A DNA stretch of 64,000 bases from Prevotella sp. P5-92 (GTDB lineage: Bacteria > Bacteroidota > Bacteroidia > Bacteroidales > Bacteroidaceae). Each line of letters starts with the position of its first letter. The first letter of the stretch is position 1. Location: assembly GCF_002251245.1 (NCBI RefSeq), contig NZ_NPJG01000082.1, positions 62,001-126,000 on the forward strand, read 5' to 3'. Shown in pieces: positions 52,120 to 60,797 of the stretch. Under the pieces are notes generated by a model. It worked only from the letters and a program-made list of their open reading frames with translations. It ran no database searches and was not told where the DNA came from. Made by a program: the position numbers and the translations under genes.

Positions 52120-52634
52120 TAAATTACGACCTAAAGAAGATAAAAGCAATAATATTTGATGTTGACGGTGTGCTCAGCGCATCCACCATCACCCTCCACC
52201 CCTCAGGCGAACCCATGCGCACAGTGAATATCAAGGATGGTTATGCCATACAGCTTGCCATGAAACAAGGTCTGCGCATCGTGATCCTCACGGGCGGCAA
52301 GACGGCAAGCATACGCCAGCGTTATGAAGGACTTGGCGTAGAGGATATCTTCATGGGCTGTGCCGTGAAGATAAATGTATATGACGAGTTCCTTGCCAAC
52401 TACGGCTATACAGATGAGGATATCATGTATATGGGCGACGACATCCCCGACTATGAGATAATGCAGCGTGTGGGCTGTCCGGTTTGTCCAAAGGATGCCT
52501 GTCACGAGATCAAAGAGCTCTCTGTATATGTCAGCCAATACGACGGCGGCTATGGCTGTGGGCGCGACGTCATCGAGCAGGTCTTGGCGGCGCAAGGCAA
52601 ATGGCTGGAAAACGAAAAGGCTTTTGGATGGTAG
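52116..52634 (+). CDS. kdsC: KdsC-type HAD phosphatase
   Basis: The 172 residues belong to the C0-type HAD family that removes phosphate from 3-deoxy-D-manno-octulosonate 8-phosphate (lipid A inner core). The nucleophile motif is IFDVDGVLS (about 13-21), followed by [16 protein letters not shown] and LTGGKTAS, and MGDDIPDYE as motif IV. It is likely KdsC though related phosphatases (sialate/other) share this fold. It overlaps the DUF2520 gene by 4 bp (ATGA). Confidence 0.85.
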   Translation: MINYDLKKIKAIIFDVDGVLSASTITLHPSGEPMRTVNIKDGYAIQLAMKQGLRIVILTGGKTASIRQRYEGLGVEDIFMGCAVKINVYDEFLANYGYTDEDIMYMGDDIPDYEIMQRVGCPVCPKDACHEIKELSVYVSQYDGGYGCGRDVIEQVLAAQGKWLENEKAFGW

Positions 52635-52685
52635 TGTAGATAACCCCACGGCTCATAAGAAGTAGAACAAAACAAGAACTTGGAT

Positions 52686-53270
52686 ATGCTTGAAAATATT
52701 AAGAAATATCACGTGGTGTTGGCCAGCAAGTCGCCACGCCGACAAGAACTGCTCTCGGGACTTGGCATCGACTTTACGGTAAAGATTATCCCAGGCATTG
52801 ACGAGAGTTATCCCGACAGTCTTCCTGCTGCCGATGTCGCACAATATATATCGGAGAAGAAAGCCGCAGCATATAAGGCGGAAATGGACACCTCTGATCT
52901 CATCATCACTGCAGACACCGTGGTCATCGTCGGCGACAAGATTCTCGGCAAGCCAAAAGACGCTGCCGATGCCCACGCGATGCTTGAGAGCATCAGCGGA
53001 CGCACACACTCGGTGGTCACTGGTGTTACCATCACCACGACAGACTTCCACAAGAGTTTCTCCGTCGAGACAGAAGTAACCTTCGCCTCTCTCTCGTCCG
53101 ACGAGATAGACCATTATATCGAGACCTATCGCCCTTACGACAAGGCGGGAGCATACGGCATACAAGAATGGATAGGATATATCGGTGTCACGTCGCTTGC
53201 GGGCAGTTATTATAATGTAATGGGACTCCCCGTCCAGCGTATCTACAGCGAACTAAAAGGTATCGTCTGA
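52686..53270 (+). CDS. Maf-type nucleotide pyrophosphatase
   Basis: Maf/YhdE proteins hydrolyse non-canonical or dTTP/UTP nucleotides. The 194 residues have LASKSPRRQELLSGLG (about 11-26), ITADTVVIV (about 74-82), and the AGAYGIQEW segment typical of the dTTP/UTP-preferring group. The start is taken at ATG 52686; an in-frame TTG lies at 52680. It ends the operon. Confidence 0.93.
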   Translation: MLENIKKYHVVLASKSPRRQELLSGLGIDFTVKIIPGIDESYPDSLPAADVAQYISEKKAAAYKAEMDTSDLIITADTVVIVGDKILGKPKDAADAHAMLESISGRTHSVVTGVTITTTDFHKSFSVETEVTFASLSSDEIDHYIETYRPYDKAGAYGIQEWIGYIGVTSLAGSYYNVMGLPVQRIYSELKGIV

Positions 53271-53445
53271 ACGATAAATTCACGATGGTAACATGATGAA
53301 TAATGCCGCTTTTGAAAGTGCTCTCTGAAAAGTGCCAAGACGTGCAAAAATGAGGTAAAACGTGGTTTAAGTGGTAAAAAAACGTGTTTAAATGGCATTT
53401 TTTGGTTAAACAAGTTTAATTTATTAAGAATAATTGTTCAATAAT

Positions 53446-53476
53446 TTTGTACTTTCGAGATAACGACGTACCTTTG
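53446..53476 (+). promoter_or_regulatory. Promoter of a candidate small RNA
   Basis: TTTG (53446-53449) and TACCTTTG (53469-53476) are 19 bp apart, a perfect consensus with no protein gene in range downstream on that strand. It points at the 53483-53557 unit. Confidence 0.7.
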
Positions 53477-53482
53477 CATTCG

Positions 53483-53557
53483 ACAACTAGTAATTTTAAT
53501 CTATATTTATCATTTTCCTAATGGGAATCGGTCTGTGAAGATAGATTCCCTTTTTTT
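53483..53557 (+). ncRNA. Candidate small RNA, about 75 nt
   Basis: Between the promoter at 53446-53476 and a hairpin-plus-T7 terminator ending at 53557 there are about 75 nt with no ORF and no gene on the plus strand up to 56311; the gene at 53588 is on the other strand. The 3' part folds into GGGAATC/GATTCCC with an inner TCT/AGA stem around GTGA. The 5' part is AT-rich. I know of no family with this sequence. The whole stretch 53271-53587 contains no protein gene. Confidence 0.5.
53523..53557 (+). terminator. Terminator of the candidate small RNA
   Basis: GGGAATC (53523-53529) pairs with GATTCCC (53544-53550) and is followed by seven T. It is the clearest intrinsic terminator in this stretch. 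Confidence 0.8.
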
Positions 53558-53587
53558 ATGCCCTATTGTTTTATCCTCCCTTCTTTG

Positions 53588-54076
53588 TCATTTCAAAGTG
53601 ATCACTTCGCAGTCTGGGAAGCTGTTCCCGTCGATAGTGAGGCGGACAAGGGTGCGTTCCTTATGCCATCCCTGGATGCCGGCAGCACCTGGATTGATAT
53701 GGAGGAGGTTTAGGGTCTTGTCGTATTTCACCTTCAGGATATGAGAGTGGCCGCTGATGAAGAGTTGTGGTGGAGAGGCATAGATACGTCTGGCTATGCT
53801 GCGGTCGTAGTTGCCTGGATAGCCGCCGATATGTTTCATCAGCACATCCACGTCTTCGCATTTAAACCTGAGCACTTCGGGAAACATAAGACGCAGGTCG
53901 CCGCCGTCGCAGTTGCCGCAGACGGCACGTAGCGGGCGGAAGGCTGCGAGGCGTTCAGCCAGTTCGGTTGAACAGATGTCGCCCGCATGCCATATCTCGT
54001 CGCACGGCTCGAAATAAGTGAGGTAGCGATCGTCCCAATAAGAGTGGGTGTCGCTCAATATTCCTATTCTTTTCAT
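53588..54076 (-). CDS. YfcE-type phosphodiesterase
   Basis: The 162-residue calcineurin-like protein has the full metal set: GILSDTHSYWDDR, WHAGDICS, CGNCDGGDLR and SGHSHILKV. The size and order match the YfcE/MJ0936 phosphodiesterase family, which is active on artificial substrates but of unclear physiology. It overlaps the cytidylate-kinase-like gene by 4 bp at 54073. Confidence 0.9.
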   Translation of the reverse strand: MKRIGILSDTHSYWDDRYLTYFEPCDEIWHAGDICSTELAERLAAFRPLRAVCGNCDGGDLRLMFPEVLRFKCEDVDVLMKHIGGYPGNYDRSIARRIYASPPQLFISGHSHILKVKYDKTLNLLHINPGAAGIQGWHKERTLVRLTIDGNSFPDCEVITLK

Positions 54077-54714
54077 TTCGATATTCCTTTGTTAACTATC
54101 CATCTCCCGATTATCTGTCCTATCATCTCTGCTGTTGTCCCGATGCCGAGAAGCGAACTGTTGAAACAGAGGTCGTAGCTCTCAGCGTGTCCCCATCGCT
54201 TGCCGGTATAGTAGTTGTAGTATTTCTGTCGTTGCGCCTCGCCGTTGGTGATTATCTTCCTTGCCTCGTCGGGCGTGCATCCACGTCGCTCGCTTACGGC
54301 GTCTATGCGGTCGTTGAGGTCGGCGGTGATGAAGATATTGATGACGTTAGGGAAGTCGCGCAACACATAGTCGGCACATCTTCCTACAAACACACACGAC
54401 TCTTTTTCAGCAGCCTTCTTTATAGCCTCGCTCTGTATGCGGAAGAGGTTGTCTTGCGAGAATTCCGAGTTGTAGAACGTGTTTTGCGACGGGTAGGACG
54501 TGCTGCTGTGAAAGATCGACTTGAAGAAGTTCTTGTGTTCGTCGTTTTGCTCGAAATACTCCATGCTGAATCCGCTCTCTTTAGCCGCTATGTTGAGTAT
54601 CTCGCGGTCGTATAAACGGCATTTGAAACGCTCGGCAAGCAGTTGGGCGACTATACGTCCTCCACTGCCTATCTGTCTTCCTACGTTGATGATTATCTTA
54701 CTGTTGTTGTCCAT
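54073..54714 (-). CDS. Cytidylate kinase-like protein
   Basis: The 213-residue protein has a Walker A variant (GRQIGSGGRIVAQ) right after the first strand and RLYDREILNIAAKESG, matching the cytidylate-kinase-like family (PF13189), which is widespread in Bacteroidetes. Its substrate is not established, as the true cytidylate kinase (cmk) has a GxxGxGK loop. It starts 17 bp inside the MATE gene's end. Confidence 0.88.
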   Translation of the reverse strand: MDNNSKIIINVGRQIGSGGRIVAQLLAERFKCRLYDREILNIAAKESGFSMEYFEQNDEHKNFFKSIFHSSTSYPSQNTFYNSEFSQDNLFRIQSEAIKKAAEKESCVFVGRCADYVLRDFPNVINIFITADLNDRIDAVSERRGCTPDEARKIITNGEAQRQKYYNYYTGKRWGHAESYDLCFNSSLLGIGTTAEMIGQIIGRWIVNKGISK

Positions 54715-56086
54715 TTGCTATCATTTCTTTATGTTGTCTATTAAATCTTTTCATATATCTCACCATCATCGCAAGCGCCAACAAGGCAGAGATCGTGTCG
54801 CTGATGGGCATTGCCGTCCACACGCCGTCGATGCCCATCAGCGGCGGTAGTATGAGGAGCATGGGGATGAGTATCAGCATCTGTCGTGAGAGTGAGAGGA
54901 AGATGCTTATCTTTGCCTTGCCAATGCTCTGGAAGAAGTTGGTGACTATCATCTGGTAGCCCACGATAGGCATTGCCGCCATCATGATACGCAGTCCGTT
55001 GACGGCGCGTGCAGATAACTCAGCATCGTCGGTAAACAGTCTGACGCATAGTCCTGGCATCAGTTCGGCTACGAGGAATCCCGTCGTGGTGATACATGTG
55101 CCTGCTATCATCGCCAGTTTCAGCACCCTCATCAGACGGTCGAATTTCTGTGCACCGTAGTTATACCCTGCTATGGGCTGCATGCCTTGGTTGACGCCAA
55201 AGTTGATCATTATGAAGATGAACGCCACGCGGTTGGCAATGCCGTAAGCTCCCACCGCAAGGTCGCCGCCATACTGCAGTAGCCGTTGGTTGATAAATAT
55301 CGATACGAGGCATGCAGTGGCGTTCATGGCAAATGGCGACACGCCGATGCCGAGGATGTTTTTCACTATTGTAAGGTCGATGCTGTAGATGCCTCTTTTC
55401 AGATGAAGCATCTCTTTCGGATTGCAGAACAGGCGTGTCTGCAATACCAAGGCGATGGCCTGCGAGAGTACAGTGGCGTATGCCGCGCCGCTGATGCCCA
55501 TGTCGAAGGTATAGATAAAGAGCGGGTCGAGTATGCTGTTGAGCACCACGGTAAAGATGGTGATATACATCGCCTCGCGTGGTTTGCTTGCCGCTCGCAG
55601 CACGGCATTGGTGCCAAAATATAGATGAGTGATGACATTTCCCAAGAGTATCACTATCATATACTCACGGGCGTAAGGGATGGTCTGTTCGCTGGCTCCG
55701 AAGAAGTATAATATTGGGTCGAGAAAGACGAGCGACACTGCCATGAAAAGCAAGCCCACGATGATGTTCAACGTGATGTTGTTGCCGAGAATACGTTGGG
55801 CTGAGCTGTAGTCTTTCTGTCCGAGTTTGACGGAGAGATATGACGACGCGCCCACTCCCACTCCTGCGCCGAAAGCTGCCGAGAGGTTCATGAAGGGAAA
55901 GGTGACGGCGAGTCCCGATATGGCGAGCGCTCCCACTCCTTGTCCGATAAAAATACTATCCACCATATTATATAGCGATGAGGCGGTCATGGCTATAATG
56001 GCTGGAAGGGCGTACTGTAGCAGTAGTCCTCCCACGGGTTTTGTCCCTAATTCGAGTGTTCTTCTGTTACTGTTGTTTTTGTTCAT
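54698..56086 (-). CDS. MATE family efflux transporter
   Basis: The 462-residue protein has twelve hydrophobic segments in the MATE layout, beginning KPVGGLLLQYALPAIIAMTA. It uses a sodium or proton gradient to export cationic compounds. It overlaps the cytidylate-kinase-like gene by 17 bp and is likely its upstream partner in one transcript, with a promoter at 56194-56224. Substrates are unknown. Confidence 0.93.
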   Translation of the reverse strand: MNKNNSNRRTLELGTKPVGGLLLQYALPAIIAMTASSLYNMVDSIFIGQGVGALAISGLAVTFPFMNLSAAFGAGVGVGASSYLSVKLGQKDYSSAQRILGNNITLNIIVGLLFMAVSLVFLDPILYFFGASEQTIPYAREYMIVILLGNVITHLYFGTNAVLRAASKPREAMYITIFTVVLNSILDPLFIYTFDMGISGAAYATVLSQAIALVLQTRLFCNPKEMLHLKRGIYSIDLTIVKNILGIGVSPFAMNATACLVSIFINQRLLQYGGDLAVGAYGIANRVAFIFIMINFGVNQGMQPIAGYNYGAQKFDRLMRVLKLAMIAGTCITTTGFLVAELMPGLCVRLFTDDAELSARAVNGLRIMMAAMPIVGYQMIVTNFFQSIGKAKISIFLSLSRQMLILIPMLLILPPLMGIDGVWTAMPISDTISALLALAMMVRYMKRFNRQHKEMIANGQQQ

Positions 56087-56193
56087 TGTATGTTTTATTC
56101 AAATCTTTCAGCTGACGCTATCCGTAGAATTGTCTTGTACGACATATTGTGCCGTGCTATACCTTCTTTAAGTATTGTTTATGAAACATGATG

Positions 56194-56224
56194 CAAATAT
56201 AGTGATTTTTTACTAAAATAGCAA
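56194..56224 (-). promoter_or_regulatory. Promoter of the MATE operon
   Basis: The minus strand reads TTG (56224-56222), a 20-bp spacer, then TATATTTG (56201-56194). The leader would be about 100 nt. It is back-to-back with the promoter at 56233-56263. Confidence 0.6.
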
Positions 56225-56232
56225 GCATTTTC

Positions 56233-56263
56233 TTTGCTGTTTCATCGTTTTTCATTATCTTTG
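56233..56263 (+). promoter_or_regulatory. Promoter of the DMP19-smpB-metH run
   Basis: TTTG (56233-56236) and TATCTTTG (56256-56263) are 19 bp apart, a perfect consensus. The start near 56270 gives a leader of about 41 nt. Confidence 0.75.
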
Positions 56264-56310
56264 CACCAATTTAGCACATTTTAGTACGCAAAAATAGGAA
56301 CATTATTCGA

Positions 56311-56820
56311 ATGAAAGAGATACTAGTGAAAGATTCAGACCTCAGACGTGCCGCCGAACAGGGCATGGACGAATTTGTCGAGGTCTTCTATGACGCCATC
56401 AGCGACGCCGTCGGCGGACAACTCACTGCCGACAGCATGGCGAAGCTCAATGCCGACCAGCTGACACTATGGGCCTTCCATGCCCTCCACGAAGAGGTTA
56501 TGGACGGAGGTTTTGTACAACTTATACACAACGGATGGGGCGACTTCATCTTCCTCAACCCCTTTGCTAAGGCCATAAAGGACTGGGGACTGAAAGACCT
56601 CTCAAAGATGATATACGAAGCGAAGAAACTGTATTGGAAATACAAGGACGACATCATGCGCGAATGTACCGACGAGGAGTTTATGCAGATGTTTGAGAGA
56701 ATGCCTGAATTTGACGACCTCGACGACGACTTTGTGGAGAACGAAGAGAAGTGGACATATCTCGTAGCTGAGTATATCGACAATAACATAAGTAATTTTG
56801 CAACAGTAGTAAATGAATAA
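56311..56820 (+). CDS. DMP19/DUF4375 domain protein
   Basis: The 169-residue protein matches the DMP19 C-terminal (DUF4375) region seen in many bacteria: the [19 protein letters not shown] and [18 protein letters not shown] segments are typical. Neisseria DMP19 is a DNA-mimic protein; whether this one mimics DNA is unknown, although it is acidic. It overlaps smpB by 8 bp. Confidence 0.85.
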   Translation: MKEILVKDSDLRRAAEQGMDEFVEVFYDAISDAVGGQLTADSMAKLNADQLTLWAFHALHEEVMDGGFVQLIHNGWGDFIFLNPFAKAIKDWGLKDLSKMIYEAKKLYWKYKDDIMRECTDEEFMQMFERMPEFDDLDDDFVENEEKWTYLVAEYIDNNISNFATVVNE

Positions 56821-57292
56821 AGACGAAATAAACATCAGGAAGAAAAGCCCCGTAAACATCAGGAACAAGAAAGCCTCGTTCGAGTATTTTTTTATAGAAG
56901 AGTTTACGGCTGGCATCGTGCTTACCGGTACGGAGATCAAGTCTATCCGTTTAGGAAAGGCTTCGCTCGTTGATACTTTCTGCTATATCAACAATGGTGA
57001 GATATGGGTGAAGGGAATGAGCGTAAGTCCGTATTTCTACGGTTCGTACAACAATCACGAAATGAAACGAGACAGAAAGCTCCTGCTCAACCGCAAGGAG
57101 ATACAGAAGCTCGAAAGTGCCACTAAACAAACTGGATATACCATCATTCCCCTACTTGTCTTCATCGACCAGAACGGAAGGGCAAAGATGGACATTGCTC
57201 TCTGTAAGGGAAAGAAGGAGTTTGACAAGCGCCAGACTCTGAAGGAAAAGGAAGACAGACGCGAGATGGACCGCGCCATGAAAAGGTATTGA
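56813..57292 (+). CDS. smpB: SsrA-binding protein SmpB
   Basis: SmpB delivers tmRNA to stalled ribosomes for trans-translation. The 159 residues have an OB-like core ([21 protein letters not shown]) and the [20 protein letters not shown] segment, with a basic C-terminal tail ([14 protein letters not shown]) that enters the decoding site. The start is inside the end of the DMP19 gene, so the two are probably cotranslated. Confidence 0.94.
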   Translation: MNKDEINIRKKSPVNIRNKKASFEYFFIEEFTAGIVLTGTEIKSIRLGKASLVDTFCYINNGEIWVKGMSVSPYFYGSYNNHEMKRDRKLLLNRKEIQKLESATKQTGYTIIPLLVFIDQNGRAKMDIALCKGKKEFDKRQTLKEKEDRREMDRAMKRY

Positions 57293-57326
57293 AAGTCTAA
57301 ATAGTTAAACTTATATTCTTGAAACG

Positions 57327-60098
57327 ATGAACTTACAAGATATTGTCAAGCAACGTGTCGTGGTGCTCGATGGTGCCATGGGAACCATGATACAACGTTA
57401 TAGACTTGATGAAAACGATTTCCGAGGAACACGATTTGCCGATGCCGCCACTGAGATGAAGGGCAACAACGACATGCTCAACATCACTTGTCAGCATGTG
57501 GTGGAGGACATTCACAGGAAATATCTCTCTGTAGGAGCCGACATAATATCGACAAACACCTTCAGCAGTCAGCGCATATCTCAATCCGACTATCATCTGG
57601 AGGACTGCGCACGCGAGATGGCGTATGAAGGAGCAAGGATAGCCCGACGCATGGCCGACGAGTTTTCCACCGCCGACAGACCTCGTTTTGTGGCTGGTTC
57701 TATTGGACCTACAAACAAGACTTGTTCTATGAGCCCCGACGTGAGCGACCCTGCCAAGCGTGATGTCACATACGACGAGATGTATGCAGCGTATGAGGAA
57801 CAAATCGACGGACTGATAGATGGCGGTGTAGATATCCTACTCATCGAGACCATCTTCGACACTCTTAACGCAAAGGCAGCCACCGACGCGGCCCTGACCA
57901 CAATGCGTAAGAAGGGTAAGCAACTACCCATCATGCTGTCTGTCACCATCAGCGACCTTGCCGGACGCACGCTCAGCGGACAGACACTCGATGCGTTCAT
58001 GGCATCGGTAGCCTCCTACCCCATCTTCTCCATCGGACTCAACTGCTCGTTTGGAGCAAGACAGATGAAACCCTTCATCGCTGAACTCGCACGCAAGGCT
58101 CCGTGGTATGTCAGCGCACATCCTAATGCAGGATTGCCCAACTCCATGGGACTCTACGACGAGACTGCCGAGAGCATGGCGACCCAGATTGCCGAACTCA
58201 TCGACGAACAATTGGTGAATATCGTAGGTGGATGTTGCGGCACTACCGACGAGTTTATTGCGCGATATATTCCGCTCACCATAGGAAAGACCCCTCGCAA
58301 GCCACAACCCGCCCCGGACACCATGTGTCTCTCAGGACTCGACATGCTCGACGTGACACCCGAGCTTGGATTTGTCAATGTCGGCGAACGCTGTAATGTG
58401 GCTGGTTCCAGGAAGTTCCTGAGACTGATTAAAGAGAAAAACTATGAGGAAGCCATAGGCATTGCACGAAAACAGGTGGCTGATGGTGCACAGGTCATCG
58501 ACGTCAATATGGACGACGGACTGCTCGACGCCAAGGAGGAGATGAAGACCTTTCTCAACCTCATAGCCGCCGAACCTGACGTGACAAGAGTGCCTGTGAT
58601 GATCGACTCGTCTAACTGGGATGTGATTACCGAAGGACTGAAATGCGTACAGGGAAAATGTATCGTCAACTCCATATCGCTCAAAGAAGGAGAAGAGGTG
58701 TTTATTAGCCATGCACGCGACGTGATGCGATATGGCGCTGCCGTCGTGGTGATGTGTTTCGACGAACAAGGTCAAGCCACTACGTTCGAGCGACGCAAGG
58801 AGATAGCAGAGCGCGCATACCACATACTCACCGAAAAGGTGGGCATGAACCCGCTCGACATCATCTTCGACCCTAATGTCCTCGCCATAGCCACTGGCAT
58901 GGAAGAGCATAACGCCTATGCACGTGACTTTATCAGAGCAACAAACTGGATACGAACTCATCTTCCCGGAGCACACGTGAGCGGAGGTGTCAGCAATCTC
59001 TCGTTCTCGTTCCGTGGCAACAACTACATACGCGAAGCTATGCATGCCGTATTCCTGTATCACGCCATTGCCAACGGCATGGACTTCGGCATCGTCAACC
59101 CAGCAACGAAGGTGCTCTACAGCGACATCCCTGCCGACCAGTTACAGATAATAGAAGATGCTATCCTCTTCACTCATGACGATGCGCCCGACCGTCTCAT
59201 AGACCTGGCCGAACAACTGAAGGCTGAGGCAGACAGGAAGAAGGCGGAAGCAGAGAACGCCAATGCGCAGGGTAATATGGGCAACACATCTCAACAAGTA
59301 GAGAAATGGCGCTCAGAATGTCTGGAAAGACGTCTCGAATATGCCTTGATAAAAGGTATAGCTGACTATCTTGACTCCGACCTCGAAGAGGCTCTCGCAA
59401 AATATCAGAGGGCGGTGGATATCATCGAAGGACCGCTGATGAACGGCATGAATACCGTAGGCGAGCTGTTCGGAAGTGGAAAGATGTTCTTACCACAGGT
59501 GGTGAAGACCGCGCGAACGATGAAAAAGGCCGTGAGCATTCTTCAGCCACATATTGAGGCACAGAAGACCGAAGGAAGTGCAAAAGCAGGAAAGGTGTTG
59601 CTTGCCACGGTAAAAGGCGACGTACACGACATTGGAAAGAACATCGTTGATGTGGTGATGACTTGCAACAACTACGAGGTGATAGACATGGGCGTAATGG
59701 TTCCCGCCGAACAAATAGTGCGCAAGGCAATAGAAGAGAAGGCCGACATCATAGGTCTCAGCGGACTGATAACACCGAGCCTTGAGGAGATGGTCAACGT
59801 GGCACGAGAGATGGAAAAGGCAGGACTGCATATACCTATCATGATAGGTGGAGCAACGACAAGCGAACTCCATGTGGCTCTGAAGATTGCGCCCGTCTAT
59901 GGAGGACCGGTAGTGTGGATGAAAGACGCTTCGCAAAACCCCATCATCGCAGCACAACTGCTTAACACCACCGAAGGAAGGAATCTCGACCAGACGCTGT
60001 CGCGTCGCTATCAACAGTTGCGCGACGACTACGAGACAAAGCAGAAACCACTGGCCTCGATAGATGAAGCAAGAAAGAATAAACTTAATTTGTTTTAA
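57327..60098 (+). CDS. metH: Cobalamin-dependent methionine synthase without reactivation domain
   Basis: MetH moves a methyl group from methyltetrahydrofolate to homocysteine. The homocysteine domain (about 1-310) holds the zinc Cys residues at about 240 and 304-305 (GGCCGTTDE). The pterin domain (about 345-600) has FVNVGERCNVAGSR. The cobalamin domain has the lower-ligand motif DVHDIGKN with His767. The protein stops at 923 residues, in the linker after the B12 domain, whereas E. coli MetH has 1227 with an AdoMet reactivation domain. That domain is encoded separately at 16987-17787. No remnant follows the stop. Confidence 0.96.
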   Translation: MNLQDIVKQRVVVLDGAMGTMIQRYRLDENDFRGTRFADAATEMKGNNDMLNITCQHVVEDIHRKYLSVGADIISTNTFSSQRISQSDYHLEDCAREMAYEGARIARRMADEFSTADRPRFVAGSIGPTNKTCSMSPDVSDPAKRDVTYDEMYAAYEEQIDGLIDGGVDILLIETIFDTLNAKAATDAALTTMRKKGKQLPIMLSVTISDLAGRTLSGQTLDAFMASVASYPIFSIGLNCSFGARQMKPFIAELARKAPWYVSAHPNAGLPNSMGLYDETAESMATQIAELIDEQLVNIVGGCCGTTDEFIARYIPLTIGKTPRKPQPAPDTMCLSGLDMLDVTPELGFVNVGERCNVAGSRKFLRLIKEKNYEEAIGIARKQVADGAQVIDVNMDDGLLDAKEEMKTFLNLIAAEPDVTRVPVMIDSSNWDVITEGLKCVQGKCIVNSISLKEGEEVFISHARDVMRYGAAVVVMCFDEQGQATTFERRKEIAERAYHILTEKVGMNPLDIIFDPNVLAIATGMEEHNAYARDFIRATNWIRTHLPGAHVSGGVSNLSFSFRGNNYIREAMHAVFLYHAIANGMDFGIVNPATKVLYSDIPADQLQIIEDAILFTHDDAPDRLIDLAEQLKAEADRKKAEAENANAQGNMGNTSQQVEKWRSECLERRLEYALIKGIADYLDSDLEEALAKYQRAVDIIEGPLMNGMNTVGELFGSGKMFLPQVVKTARTMKKAVSILQPHIEAQKTEGSAKAGKVLLATVKGDVHDIGKNIVDVVMTCNNYEVIDMGVMVPAEQIVRKAIEEKADIIGLSGLITPSLEEMVNVAREMEKAGLHIPIMIGGATTSELHVALKIAPVYGGPVVWMKDASQNPIIAAQLLNTTEGRNLDQTLSRRYQQLRDDYETKQKPLASIDEARKNKLNLF

Positions 60099-60148
60099 TA
60101 AGGATAAACGTTTTTTTTAATAAGGAGGTACTTGATTATTTTTAGACA

Positions 60149-60778
60149 ATGATTAAGACAATACTATTCGATATGGGAGGCGTGGTCATCACGCTCGACC
60201 AACGTCAAGCCATCGAGCGCTTTAAAAGTCTTGGCCTCGCCGATGCCGAACAGCGCCTCGACGCTTACACCCAACAGGGCATCTTCGGCGACCTCGAAGC
60301 AGGAAAGATAACCGACGAGGATTTCAGACGCGAGCTCAGTGTGCTCGTAGGACGCGAACTGTCGTGGAACGAGTGCCGATATGCCTGGATGGGCTACTGC
60401 GGTGGCGTGCCTGAACGCAACCTGCAGAAGATGAATGAACTACGTGACAGAGGCTATCGTGTGGTGCTGCTGTCAAACACCAATCCGTATATGATGTCGT
60501 GGGTGATGAGCGATGAGTTTGACGGAAAGGGACACTCGCTCGGCTATTATCTCGACGAGGCATATATGAGTTATAAATGTGGTGCTATGAAACCCGATCC
60601 TGTCTTCTTCAATGCAGTTATCAAAGGCGAAGCTCTCGTGCCGGAAGAGACTCTCTTCCTTGACGATGGTCCACGAAACATCGCTGCCGCCGACGCCCTC
60701 GGCATCAAGACCCTGCTTGTGGATAACGGTGAGGACTGGACAGGAAAGATTGAAGAGAAACTTAAAGCATTATCATAA
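60149..60778 (+). CDS. HAD-like hydrolase
   Basis: The 209-residue haloacid dehalogenase-type phosphatase has ILFDMGGVVITL (motif I), LLSNTN (motif II), the MKPDPVFF segment with the motif III Lys, and FLDDGPRNI (motif IV). A helical cap is inserted after motif I. It belongs to the pyrophosphatase/phosphatase group of HAD enzymes; substrate unknown. It follows metH by 50 bp. Confidence 0.85.
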   Translation: MIKTILFDMGGVVITLDQRQAIERFKSLGLADAEQRLDAYTQQGIFGDLEAGKITDEDFRRELSVLVGRELSWNECRYAWMGYCGGVPERNLQKMNELRDRGYRVVLLSNTNPYMMSWVMSDEFDGKGHSLGYYLDEAYMSYKCGAMKPDPVFFNAVIKGEALVPEETLFLDDGPRNIAAADALGIKTLLVDNGEDWTGKIEEKLKALS

Positions 60779-60797
60779 GGTGAAAAAGACAACAATC

